Part shown: positions 45,152 through 53,371 of the stretch, in pieces | How positions within the stretch are numbered: the first letter of the stretch is position 1 | How the letters are laid out: each line of letters starts with the position of its first letter | Assembly (NCBI GenBank): GCA_965268275.1 | Contig: OZ254168.1 | Coordinates: 744,001-808,000 of the forward strand | Origin: AAA044-D11 sp965268275 | Lineage (GTDB): Bacteria > Actinomycetota > Actinomycetes > Nanopelagicales > Nanopelagicaceae | DNA: 64,000 nt | Reading direction: 5' to 3' | Notes under the pieces: generated by a model | Seen by the model: only the letters and a program-made list of their open reading frames with translations | Told to the model about the DNA's origin: nothing | Databases searched by the model: none | Made by a program: the position numbers and the translations under genes

Positions 45152-46414
45152 TCAATGAGCTCCGCCACGGCGATAAGGAATTCCATCGGCCGCTGGTGCT
45201 CTGACTCGTCCGACTAATCCGGTTACTGCAATGATCGTTGCAATGTAAGGAACCATCAACATGAATTCTGATGGAATTGCTACTCCAATAATCGAAAGTG
45301 TGCTCTGTAGGTTATTTGCAAACCCAAATAAGAGAGCTGCAAATAGTGCACCGATTGGACTCCACTTGCCGAAGATAAGAGCGGCTAACGCAATGAAACC
45401 TGCGCCGGCTGTCATCTCTTTTCCAAAAGCGCCTACTGAACCGACGGTGTAAAAAGCACCGCCGACGCCAGCAATTAATCCGGCAATCATCACATTTCGG
45501 AAGCGAAGTTTGTTTACATCAATTCCGACTGTGTCTGCCGCTGTTGGATGCTCGCCTACTGCTCGTGTACGCAAGCCCCACTTGGTTTTGTAAAGTGCAA
45601 AAGTGACGCCCGAAACAATTGCGAACATCAGATAAACAACGATTGAATGTGTGAAAAGGATTGGCCCAACCACTGGAATCTTAGAAAGAATCGGAATCGG
45701 AATTACTTCAAAGGTAGGTGGTGAATTCCAGGTATTTTGATGTGGGATCAATAACTTCTTATATAAAAAGTCGGTTAATCCGATTACTAAAACGTTTATC
45801 ACGAAACCAAGAATTACCTGATCCACCGAGAACTTAATAGCAAAGGTTGCAAGCAAGTAAGAAATCGCTGCGCCTGCAAATGGAGCTGCTAGTAATCCCC
45901 ACCAAGCAAGTCCGGTGACGCTTGCAACGACACCTGATACAAAAGCACTAGCCAAGAGTTGGCCTTCGATCGCAATGTTTATTACTCCAGATCGTTCACA
46001 GACCAAACCGGACATCGAACCGAAAATAAGTGGAATCGAAAGAAGCAGACCACCTTGAAGAAGGCCGGTAAATGGAATGAATTTTCCAGAAGCTATCCAA
46101 GTTAAGAACGACATCAAAATTCCAAAACTTGCAACCGCTACCGGAATCGCAATCGTCCGATTTTTTTTATAGGCGAAAATTGCTACCGCGCTGGCAATCA
46201 GTGAGATCGTGGCGAAGATTCGCGCGCCAGTTTGGGATGCAATTACCCACTCCTTGATAATCACCCACTCGTTATTCAGGACAAATCCAAAAGTTGTTAC
46301 ATCTTTGCCTGGCTTCAAAAAGCCGAAATACAGTAACGAGAGCGATGAAAGTAATGAAATAACGAATACGCCTTGAAGTCGGCGCTTTTGAACATTGGAG
46401 CGTATTTTCTTCAT
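45152..46414 (-). CDS. Nucleoside ABC transporter permease (second subunit)
   Basis: A 420-residue membrane protein of the branched-chain/ribose-type permease family, with about ten helices, an N-terminal extension and the signature SGLVCERSGVINIAIEGQLLASAFV near mid-protein, followed by GVGGAFYTVGSVGAFGKEMTAGAGFIALAALIFGKWSP. Such NupQ-type subunits pair with the preceding permease and the double ATPase. It ends in a short basic tail (YRRGGAH). 4-bp overlaps on both sides indicate translational coupling. Confidence 0.92.
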   Translation of the reverse strand: MKKIRSNVQKRRLQGVFVISLLSSLSLLYFGFLKPGKDVTTFGFVLNNEWVIIKEWVIASQTGARIFATISLIASAVAIFAYKKNRTIAIPVAVASFGILMSFLTWIASGKFIPFTGLLQGGLLLSIPLIFGSMSGLVCERSGVINIAIEGQLLASAFVSGVVASVTGLAWWGLLAAPFAGAAISYLLATFAIKFSVDQVILGFVINVLVIGLTDFLYKKLLIPHQNTWNSPPTFEVIPIPILSKIPVVGPILFTHSIVVYLMFAIVSGVTFALYKTKWGLRTRAVGEHPTAADTVGIDVNKLRFRNVMIAGLIAGVGGAFYTVGSVGAFGKEMTAGAGFIALAALIFGKWSPIGALFAALLFGFANNLQSTLSIIGVAIPSEFMLMVPYIATIIAVTGLVGRVRAPAADGIPYRRGGAH

Positions 46415-47580
46415 CCGTTCCAGCCCTTTGATGTAAGCGCTGCAGATGCATTTAGCTTCTTCAATCTAAAGACATAGCGAACAAATACCGGTGCTGCGAT
46501 GAAGAGCACGATTAAACCTTGCGTAACGACAACGATATCCAGTGGGACACCAGTATTTGACTGCATCATTCGGCCACCCGTATGAAGAGCACCGAAGAGA
46601 AGTGCAGCAAAAACTGTTCCAAGCGGTTGAGCGCGCCCAAGCAACGCAACGGTAATCGCATCAAAACCGAATGAGCCCGCTACATCGGTATTAAGTGCAT
46701 GCTCGCTTCCAAGAACATGAACTGCGCCACCTAGACCAGCAAGTGCGCCGCAAATCATCATCGTTGCAGTAATCACAAATGGAACGGAAATACCTGCGGT
46801 TCGGGCGGCCTGACTGTTTGCACCGACCGCGCGAAACTTATATCCGATTGTTGTTTTCGTTAGCAACCACCACACAAAGAAAGCAGCTGCTAGAGCAATA
46901 AAAATTCCAGCGTGGATTCGAAAGTTTTCTCCGGCCAAGAGAGGAAGTCTGGCGCTTTCAGCTACTTCTGGCGCAATTGGATCGATGCGACCTTGACGTA
47001 GGAAGGCTTTAGTTTTCAATAACCAGAGGATGAAATATCCAGCAATGTAATTCAACATAATCGTCAAAATAACTTCATGGGCGCCCGTCTTGGCTTTTAA
47101 GAAACCTACGAGCCCACCCCAGATTGCAGCTAGGACAATACCGGCAAGTGCTGCAGCGAAAATGTGCACACCAATTGGAAGATCGAATCTGAAACCAACA
47201 TAAGATGCGCCAATCGCGCCGAAGATAAATTGTCCTTGAGCTCCGATGTTAAACAAACCCGATTTAAAAGCTAGGGCAACAGAAAGCCCAGTTAAAATCA
47301 GAGGTGTTGCGGTGACCAGGGTTTCAAAAAATGGATAGAAGCCCTCAAAGAAATTGCTCTTAGCCAATCTGTTGTCATAAATCGATCCTTGGAAAAGCGC
47401 TAAATAGGCATTGCCAACACTTGCTCCCGCGCTCTTCAAGAATTCAATCGGAGAACCAATTTTATTCATTACCTTTTCATCAGATACCGCAATGATGATT
47501 CCGGTAATTGTAAAAGCCATCAAGAAAGATAAGCCCGGAAGTTTTATTGACTGACCAATTCTTGAAATCGTATTTTTCAT
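46411..47580 (-). CDS. Nucleoside ABC transporter permease (first subunit)
   Basis: A 389-residue permease with about nine helices and the family motif FKSGLFNIGAQGQFIFGAIGASYVG, then AGISVPFVITATMMICGALAGLGGAVHVLG and GFDAITVALLGRAQPLGT. It is the NupP-type partner of the following permease. It overlaps the ATPase gene and the second permease gene by 4 bp each. Confidence 0.92.
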   Translation of the reverse strand: MKNTISRIGQSIKLPGLSFLMAFTITGIIIAVSDEKVMNKIGSPIEFLKSAGASVGNAYLALFQGSIYDNRLAKSNFFEGFYPFFETLVTATPLILTGLSVALAFKSGLFNIGAQGQFIFGAIGASYVGFRFDLPIGVHIFAAALAGIVLAAIWGGLVGFLKAKTGAHEVILTIMLNYIAGYFILWLLKTKAFLRQGRIDPIAPEVAESARLPLLAGENFRIHAGIFIALAAAFFVWWLLTKTTIGYKFRAVGANSQAARTAGISVPFVITATMMICGALAGLGGAVHVLGSEHALNTDVAGSFGFDAITVALLGRAQPLGTVFAALLFGALHTGGRMMQSNTGVPLDIVVVTQGLIVLFIAAPVFVRYVFRLKKLNASAALTSKGWNG

Positions 47581-49094
47581 ACGGCGCCAGCTTTTGCAGA
47601 AGTTACGCCAGCCATCAACAGACCAAGTTCTTCTCGGGTTACTTTTGAGTCCACGATATCTAGGATTTCACCGCGATACATAACAGCAATTCGATCAGCC
47701 AGTGCCATTACTTCATCAAGTTCGGTGCTGAAAAGAATTACGCCACGGCCGGCATCGCGTTCAGCAAGTATGCGTTCATGAACAAATTCAATTGAGCCAA
47801 CATCTAAACCTCTTGTTGGCTGCGAGGCAACAAGGACCTTAATTGGTCGAGAAAGCTCTCGTGCAATTACTACTTTCTGCTTATTGCCACCCGACAACGT
47901 TGAAACTGCATCCATAATTGATTGAGTTCTAATATCAAACTCGGCAACCCGCTTCTCGGCTTCAGATTGCATAACTTTTGCCGAAAGATTTATGCCTTTC
48001 GAATATGGTGATTGTTCGTGCAAATCTAGAATCAAATTTTCAGCAATCGAGAAGCTTCCAATTACGCCATCGAGTTCACGAGATTCTGGAATAAAAGCAA
48101 TACCTGCATGCAGCGAATCCTTAATACTCGCTCCCCTAATCTCTTTTCCATCTAAACGAATCGAACCTTCAATATGGTCTTCTAAATTTATCAATGCTCG
48201 TGCAAGTTCAGATTGACCATTTCCCTGAACCCCGGCCACTGCAAGTACTTCACCTGCATTAACATGAAAATTTACGCCTTTAACTATTGCAGTTCCCAAA
48301 GAATCTCGAACCGTCAGATTCTCAACTTCTAAAATTGCGCCACCCATTTCGTGCTGATATTTCTCTGGGGCCAGATCTACGGCGCGACCAACCATCATGG
48401 ATGCTAATTCCGCTTCTGAGGTTTGCGGTGAAACTGCTGCAACTACTTTGCCACGACGAATAATTGTTATCTGATCAGCCACGGCACGAACTTCACGCAA
48501 CTTGTGCGTGATAAAAATTATCGACGTGCCTTTATTCTTCAAATCCCGCATAGTGTTTAAAAGTTCATCGGTTTCCTGCGGAGTAAGCACAGCAGTCGGT
48601 TCATCAAGAATCAGAACTTTTGCTTCATAAATTAAAGCCTTGATGATTTCTACTTTCTGCTGGATACCAACAGGAAGCGTCTCAACTATTGCATCTGGGT
48701 CTACCTGTAACCCGAAGTCTTCAGAAATTGCACGGATAGCTTCGCGTGCCTGATCTAAATCTAAAACTCTAAATCTGCCAGATTTCTCATGTCCCAACAT
48801 GATGTTTTCGGCAACAGTGAATACCGGAATCAACATAAAGTGCTGGTGCACCATTCCGATTCCTACATTGAGCGCATCACTTGGATTAGAAATATCTACG
48901 ACTTTTCCGTCGATCAGAATTTCGCCGGAATCGGCCTTCAAAAGACCATAAACAATATTCATTAAGGTGGATTTGCCGGCACCATTTTCGCCAAGAATTG
49001 CATGAATCTGGCCAGTTTCAACTTTCAAGTTAATGGAATCATTGGCAGTAAAAGAACCAAATGTTTTCGTGATTCCCCGCAACTCTAATGACAC
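47577..49094 (-). CDS. Nucleoside ABC transporter ATP-binding protein (two ABC domains)
   Basis: A 505-residue double ATPase. The first domain has Walker A LGENGAGKST, signature LPVGIQQKVEIIKAL and Walker B LILDEPTAVLTP. The second has the degenerate Walker A VAGVQGNGQSEL, STLSGGNKQKVVIAREL and VLVASQPTRGLDVGS, where the usual Asp-Glu is Ser-Gln. This asymmetry is standard for ribose/BMP-type importers. It is separated from the upstream binding-protein gene by a hairpin terminator, so its expression is probably lower. Confidence 0.93.
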   Translation of the reverse strand: MSLELRGITKTFGSFTANDSINLKVETGQIHAILGENGAGKSTLMNIVYGLLKADSGEILIDGKVVDISNPSDALNVGIGMVHQHFMLIPVFTVAENIMLGHEKSGRFRVLDLDQAREAIRAISEDFGLQVDPDAIVETLPVGIQQKVEIIKALIYEAKVLILDEPTAVLTPQETDELLNTMRDLKNKGTSIIFITHKLREVRAVADQITIIRRGKVVAAVSPQTSEAELASMMVGRAVDLAPEKYQHEMGGAILEVENLTVRDSLGTAIVKGVNFHVNAGEVLAVAGVQGNGQSELARALINLEDHIEGSIRLDGKEIRGASIKDSLHAGIAFIPESRELDGVIGSFSIAENLILDLHEQSPYSKGINLSAKVMQSEAEKRVAEFDIRTQSIMDAVSTLSGGNKQKVVIARELSRPIKVLVASQPTRGLDVGSIEFVHERILAERDAGRGVILFSTELDEVMALADRIAVMYRGEILDIVDSKVTREELGLLMAGVTSAKAGAV

Positions 49095-49120
49095 TCTGGA
49101 ATCCTATCGATTAATAGTGC

Positions 49121-49159
49121 AAAAAAACAGGAGGCCCGATTGCTCGGAACCTCCTGTTT
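49121..49159 (-). terminator. Strong intrinsic terminator between BMP gene and ABC genes
   Basis: On the minus strand AAACAGGAGG pairs perfectly with CCTCCTGTTT. An inner CCGA/TCGG extends the stem around a GCAA loop and a run of seven T residues follows. It lies inside the transport operon, directly after the binding-protein gene, so it probably allows high binding-protein expression with limited read-through. It is the only textbook terminator I found in the window. Confidence 0.85.
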
Positions 49160-49177
49160 CTAACTTGCTTTTTCTAT

Positions 49178-50218
49178 CTATATCTTCAAGGTTCCTGCGA
49201 TGATCTGATCTCTTAGCTTACGAACTTCAAGCTTTAGTTGGCCTGGAACTCGACCACTTAGATCGTGATACGGAGCAATTGAAACACCCTTGTTCTTTAG
49301 TGTTCCAACATAAAGACTTCCGTTGAACTTCTTATCTGCAACATCCTTAGCAACAGACTTAATTGATGCGCCAATTTCCTTCACTACAGTTGTTAGAAGT
49401 GTTGATTTTCCAGCTGGAAGTAGGCCGTAACCATCTGAGTCAACCCAGATTGTTAGTGCTTTCTTAGTCTTCTCGTTAGCTGCTGCATAAGGTGCGCCTA
49501 GGTTTCCACCAACTGGAAGAATGATGTCTGCTCCCTGTTGTTCAAATCCCTTTGACAGAGTTAGTGCAGCATTCTGGTCAGTGAAGTTACCTACGAAAGA
49601 ACCGGTCTTGGTCTTTGTATCCCAGCCTAGAACTGAAACTTTCTTGCCCTTAACCTTGTTGTAGTAGTCAACACCGCGGACATATCCATCCATGAAAATT
49701 GTAACTGTTGGATAAGGAGCGCCACCATATGTTGCAACCTTGCCGGTCTTAGTCATACCTGCAGATAGGTAACCTGCCAAGAAAGCAGCTTCGTCTGTCT
49801 GGAAGGTAAGTCCCTTAACATTCTTTACTGGCTTACAGTTGAAGTTTGCATCGCAATCTGCGCCTGCATCGTCAACAACAGCATATGAAATCTTTGGGTT
49901 TGCCTTAGCTGATTTAACAATTTCGCTGCTAATTGCAAAGCCGACTCCGACGATTAACTGGCAACCCTTATCAACGAATGCCTTAATGTTTGGAGCAAAG
50001 TCTGCAGATGAAGCTGCTGCTAAGTATTCAGCAGTTGCAACCTTTGAAGCTTGAGCGCCTTCCCAGGCACCTTGGTTGAATGAACGATCGTCAACGCCGC
50101 CAGTATCTAGAGCGAGACATAATTTAATTTTTGCTGCTTGTGCTGAAGGAGCAACTGCAACACCTGTAATAAGTGTTAGAGATGCGGCTACCGCAATAAG
50201 CTTTAGTGACTTTTTCAA
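49178..50218 (-). CDS. BMP-family nucleoside-binding protein
   Basis: A 346-residue periplasmic-binding-protein-fold protein of the BMP/PnrA class: KLCLALDTGGVDDRSFNQGAWEGA, then IVGVGFAISSEIVKSAKANP, FLAGYLSAGMTKTGKVATYGG and ADIILPVGGNLG. The N-terminus is a classical signal peptide with an AQA-AK cleavage site (about residue 28) and no lipobox cysteine, unusual for a monoderm binding protein. The start is TTG 50218, with a perfect AGGAGG 4 nt upstream. It is the first gene of the transport and catabolism operon. Confidence 0.93.
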   Translation of the reverse strand: MKKSLKLIAVAASLTLITGVAVAPSAQAAKIKLCLALDTGGVDDRSFNQGAWEGAQASKVATAEYLAAASSADFAPNIKAFVDKGCQLIVGVGFAISSEIVKSAKANPKISYAVVDDAGADCDANFNCKPVKNVKGLTFQTDEAAFLAGYLSAGMTKTGKVATYGGAPYPTVTIFMDGYVRGVDYYNKVKGKKVSVLGWDTKTKTGSFVGNFTDQNAALTLSKGFEQQGADIILPVGGNLGAPYAAANEKTKKALTIWVDSDGYGLLPAGKSTLLTTVVKEIGASIKSVAKDVADKKFNGSLYVGTLKNKGVSIAPYHDLSGRVPGQLKLEVRKLRDQIIAGTLKI

Positions 50219-50235
50219 AGCGCCTCCTGGATTAA

Positions 50236-50250
50236 CCCTTTTTCAAAGGG
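50236..50250 (-). other. Small leader hairpin of the BMP transcript
   Basis: CCCTTT and AAAGGG flank a 3-nt loop (CCCTTT-TTC-AAAGGG on the plus strand) just upstream of the Shine-Dalgarno sequence of the BMP gene. It could stabilise the mRNA 5' end or modulate translation. Confidence 0.35.
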
Positions 50251-50283
50251 ATTGATGTGGGCGAAACCCTACCCCTTCGCATA

Positions 50284-50293
50284 TTGCATGCAA
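50284..50293. repeat. Palindrome in the BMP/MFS divergent promoter region
   Basis: TTGCATGCAA is a perfect 10-bp palindrome. It lies inside a wider GCGAAAC...GTTTCGC inverted repeat (50262-50268 and 50294-50300). The location about 70 bp upstream of the BMP start fits a regulator site for the nucleoside operon. Confidence 0.4.
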
Positions 50294-50373
50294 GTTTCGC
50301 AATGGAATGTCTAAGTAACAAAGTCTCAACTGGCGGTTTAAAGTTAAATGGAATATCTGCAAAAATTGAGATT

Positions 50374-50379
50374 TATACT
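50374..50379 (+). promoter_or_regulatory. Putative leaderless -10 element for the MFS gene
   Basis: TATACT, close to the TATAAT consensus, ends 6 nt before the ATG at 50386, and there is no Shine-Dalgarno sequence. Confidence 0.6.
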
Positions 50380-50385
50380 GCCTGA

Positions 50386-51531
50386 ATGAGAGCCACCCGT
50401 CATTTTCAGCTAATTGCACTCCTTGCCGTAGCTGGCTGCGTCCGTGCTCCTATTACAAGTATCGGTCCGCAGATAAACGAGATTAGGGATAGTCAGAATT
50501 TAGGAATTGTTCAGTTCAGTTTTCTCACAGCAATCCCTGTGATTTGTTTCGCTCTAGCAGCTCCGCTTCCGAGCCTTCGCATTTTTCGCAAGATTAAAAC
50601 TGAACAACTAATTGTTTTTGCACTGCTTGCTCTTGCCGCAGCAACTATTTCTCGAACACTCGGCTCAAATTCTTTGCTCTTCGGAGCAACGGTAGTTCTT
50701 GGCATCAGCATTGCAATATTGAACATAGTTACACCCGCACTTGTCCGACGAGATTACCCAACGAAGATAACAACTGTTATGCCGATTTATTCTGCAGTCC
50801 TTGCACTCATGGCATCCCTTGGCTCTGGTCTCTCGATTCCAATCGCGTCTTACTTTGGTGACAACTGGAAAATTGGTATTTCGGTCTGGGCGATCCCCGC
50901 AATCTTGGTAGCGCTAATTTGGTTGCCACTACTTCGAAGAGCTAAGCCAATGCCAGATGCTCACGAGAATCATTTCAAAGAGTTGTTAAGGTCAAAGAAA
51001 GCTTGGTTGGTATCGCTGTATATGGGATTTCAATCTGCAACTTTCTACACACAGGTTGCCTGGATGCCAAAGATTTTGATTGACAAAGATTATTCAGCTG
51101 CCGAGGCTGGCGCACTCTTTGGCATTACAAGTCTCTGTGGCTTTGCTTTAACTCTAATTCTCCCGCTGGTATTTAGTCGTGGCGAAGATTTAAAACTCGC
51201 AATTCTTGCAACATCAGTTCCAGGGATAATTGGATTCCTACTTCTAAATTACATGTCGAATACCTGGACCATCCCATCACTGCTTTTGATCTCGACGACC
51301 CATGCAGCACTTCCGCTTGCACTTGGATTAATCGCAATGAAGTCTCCGAGCGCAGGGGCAACGAGTCACCAATCTTCGATGGCCCAAGGAATTGGGTACT
51401 GCATCGCAGCAGCTTTCCCAGTGTTGATTGGTTTTACTTATGAATCCACAAATAATTGGCTCATCGCAACTTACTTGATTTCTTCACTCATTCTTGCGAC
51501 GTCGATTATTGGACTTAAGGCCAACCGCTAG
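50386..51531 (+). CDS. MFS transporter, CynX/NimT-like
   Basis: A 381-residue membrane protein with about twelve helices. The N-terminal pattern AVAGCVRAPITSIGPQINEIRDSQNLG and the central loop (LPLLRRAKPMPDAHENHFKELLRSKKAWLVSLYMGFQSATFYTQVAWMPKIL) match the CynX/NimT branch associated with cyanate or 2-nitroimidazole. The substrate is unpredictable. It is divergent from the nucleoside BMP gene, 167 bp apart, and has a leaderless-type promoter. Confidence 0.85.
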   Translation: MRATRHFQLIALLAVAGCVRAPITSIGPQINEIRDSQNLGIVQFSFLTAIPVICFALAAPLPSLRIFRKIKTEQLIVFALLALAAATISRTLGSNSLLFGATVVLGISIAILNIVTPALVRRDYPTKITTVMPIYSAVLALMASLGSGLSIPIASYFGDNWKIGISVWAIPAILVALIWLPLLRRAKPMPDAHENHFKELLRSKKAWLVSLYMGFQSATFYTQVAWMPKILIDKDYSAAEAGALFGITSLCGFALTLILPLVFSRGEDLKLAILATSVPGIIGFLLLNYMSNTWTIPSLLLISTTHAALPLALGLIAMKSPSAGATSHQSSMAQGIGYCIAAAFPVLIGFTYESTNNWLIATYLISSLILATSIIGLKANR

Positions 51532-51548
51532 ATGTCGGTGCGCGGAAC

Positions 51549-51554
51549 TAATCT
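51549..51554 (+). promoter_or_regulatory. Putative leaderless -10 element for the exonuclease gene
   Basis: TAATCT ends 6 nt before the ATG at 51561. The spacer TGGAAT offers no ribosome-binding site. Confidence 0.55.
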
Positions 51555-51560
51555 TGGAAT

Positions 51561-52172
51561 ATGGCAATTCGAGTGACACCTAAAAAACAAGCCTCTCTGG
51601 CTGAAATCACTTTTATTGTTCTGGATCTGGAAACTACTGGCGCATCCCCAACTAATGGTTGTGCCATAACTGAAATTGGTGCGATCGCCGTTCGTGGTGG
51701 TGATGTTTTAGAAGAATTTTCGACCTTCGTGAATCCCCAAGTTGCATTGCCGGAATACATAATTAATCTCACCGGGATTACCGATGAAATGTTGACGGGC
51801 GCTCCGCTAATCGATGAGGTTTATCCAGACTTTATCGAATTCATAGACCGCCATAAGGACGTTCATCTCGTTGCCCATAATGCACCTTTCGATATCGGAT
51901 TTCTAAAAGCTGCTGCGGCTACGCTCTCGCACGACTGGCCAAAATATGAGGTCATCGATACCGTGAAATTGGCTAGACGAGTTATTGATAGATCTGAAAT
52001 TGCAAATTACAAACTTGGCACGCTTTCCCAATTTTTTGATACTGAGGCGTTACCGAATCACAGAGCTTTGGATGATGTAAAAACTACAGTTGAAGTTCTG
52101 CACCGATTGATAGAGCGATTAGCTGGTTTTGAGGTTTTTAATATCTCGCAACTAAAGAAATTTATGCGCTGA
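51561..52172 (+). CDS. DEDDh 3'-5' exonuclease (DnaQ-like)
   Basis: A 203-residue exonuclease with all DEDDh residues: Asp and Glu in VLDLETTG, Asp in HNAPFDIGFL, His and Asp in NHRALDDVKTT. It resembles the proofreading domain of DNA polymerase III epsilon and the exonuclease modules of actinobacterial DnaQ/UvrC-like proteins, but carries only the nuclease domain. Its 3' end overlaps the convergent pseudo-receiver gene by 11 bp. Confidence 0.88.
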   Translation: MAIRVTPKKQASLAEITFIVLDLETTGASPTNGCAITEIGAIAVRGGDVLEEFSTFVNPQVALPEYIINLTGITDEMLTGAPLIDEVYPDFIEFIDRHKDVHLVAHNAPFDIGFLKAAAATLSHDWPKYEVIDTVKLARRVIDRSEIANYKLGTLSQFFDTEALPNHRALDDVKTTVEVLHRLIERLAGFEVFNISQLKKFMR

Positions 52173-52572
52173 CTTCAGCTTTATCCTTTAGCAGTTTCGC
52201 TACTTTCGATGCAAGAGTGAATGGGTCGATTGGGTGAAGAATTGCGTCATCTGCCTTTGACCAAGCAGCTAGCCAATTGTCTTGAACTCGTCCAGTAATA
52301 ACTAAGACTGGCGGACAGTTGAAAACCTCATCCTTTAACTGACGGGCCAGGCCTAAACCACCTTCCGGAACCGCTTCCCCGTCGAGGATAAAGAGATCGG
52401 CGCTTTGCTTTGAATCTAGGTAAAGTCGAAGAGCTGGGCCTGTAGCAAACTCAACAATCTTGTGTTCTGGCAGATCGGCTGAAACCCGACGGCCGAGTGC
52501 AGTGATTATTGATGAGCGGACGGATGAGTCATCCGAATAGAGCGCTATTGTGAGATTTTTCCCAGAAGACAT
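52162..52572 (-). CDS. Response-regulator-like receiver domain protein (atypical)
   Basis: About 136 residues, a single CheY-like domain: acidic pair at 14-15 (SDD), phospho-acceptor candidate Asp63 (FILDGEAVPEGG) and Thr in VLVITGR. The conserved Lys-Pro is replaced by His-Pro-Ile-Asp-Pro, so it is probably a pseudo-receiver. No output domain is present and no kinase is nearby. ATG 52572 is chosen because TAGAAT lies 7 nt upstream; longer starts at 52590 and 52593 lie inside or above that element. A similar gene sits next to ctaE in other Actinobacteria. Confidence 0.75.
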   Translation of the reverse strand: MSSGKNLTIALYSDDSSVRSSIITALGRRVSADLPEHKIVEFATGPALRLYLDSKQSADLFILDGEAVPEGGLGLARQLKDEVFNCPPVLVITGRVQDNWLAAWSKADDAILHPIDPFTLASKVAKLLKDKAEVSA

Positions 52573-52579
52573 GCCCAGA

Positions 52580-52585
52580 ATTCTA
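52580..52585 (-). promoter_or_regulatory. Putative leaderless -10 element for the pseudo-receiver gene
   Basis: TAGAAT on the minus strand is 7 nt before the ATG at 52572. It decides the start against two upstream in-frame codons. Confidence 0.45.
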
Positions 52586-52722
52586 GCCATCAAAGCACCA
52601 GAAAAATCCCAGAAAAAGCTTTAATCATGGAGGCGGTTTTGGTGATGAGATTCACCAGAAGTGAGTGCCGCCCTAGCGTCAAAATATCTCATTTCCCTCA
52701 CGAATCGGGAATAATCGCCTCT

Positions 52723-53349
52723 ATGACATCTGCCGTAATACCAGCCCAGAAGATAAACCGTCCGAACCTAGTTGCGGTCGGGACAATCGTCTGGCTATCA
52801 AGTGAGCTGATGTTCTTTGCCGCACTCTTTGCAATGTATTTCACAACGCGCGCAGTGCAGGGTCCACAAATTTGGCTTGAGTCAACTGAACTTTTAGCTA
52901 TTCCTTTTGCAGCTGCGAACACGACAGTTCTAGTTCTCTCATCTGTTACATGTCAGTTCGGTGTTTTTGCTGCTGAACGTTTCCAGGCTAAGCGAACTGG
53001 TTCCATCTTTCAATTTAGCAAGTGGGGAATGCGCGAATGGTTCGCACTAACTTTCCTTATGGGCGCTTTCTTTATCGGCGGTCAAGTTTATGAATACGCG
53101 CACTTGGTTCAGGAGAACCTCACTCTTTCATCAAATGCCTACGGCTCGGTTTTCTACATGACGACCGGTTTCCATGGTTTGCACGTAACTGGTGGCCTGA
53201 TCGCATTCTTGATCGTAATGATTAGAACCTTCCGTGCCCAGAAGTTTGGACACAAACAAGCACAAACTGCAATTGTGGTTTCTTACTACTGGCACTTTGT
53301 TGATGTTGTTTGGATTGCACTCTTCGCAACGATTTATTTGATTAAGTAA
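52723..53349 (+). CDS. ctaE: Cytochrome c oxidase subunit III
   Basis: About 208 residues with five membrane helices and the signature GTIVWLSSELMFFAALFAMYFTTR, then FYMTTGFHGLHVTGG and a terminal SYYWHFVDVVWIALFATIYL. It belongs to the aa3-type oxidase. It heads the ctaE-qcrC-qcrA-qcrB operon, the standard actinobacterial order. The ATG at 52723 fits the family N-terminus; the frame is open upstream to 52627 but that extension is not family-like. There is no clear Shine-Dalgarno sequence. Confidence 0.96.
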   Translation: MTSAVIPAQKINRPNLVAVGTIVWLSSELMFFAALFAMYFTTRAVQGPQIWLESTELLAIPFAAANTTVLVLSSVTCQFGVFAAERFQAKRTGSIFQFSKWGMREWFALTFLMGAFFIGGQVYEYAHLVQENLTLSSNAYGSVFYMTTGFHGLHVTGGLIAFLIVMIRTFRAQKFGHKQAQTAIVVSYYWHFVDVVWIALFATIYLIK

Positions 53350-53371
53350 CGGACCAAGGTGAAAAACCAGA

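Noticed and set aside
47577..48250. Missing Walker B Asp-Glu in the second ABC domain as a mutation
   Set aside because: Degenerate second ATPase domains are normal in ribose/BMP-type double ATPases.
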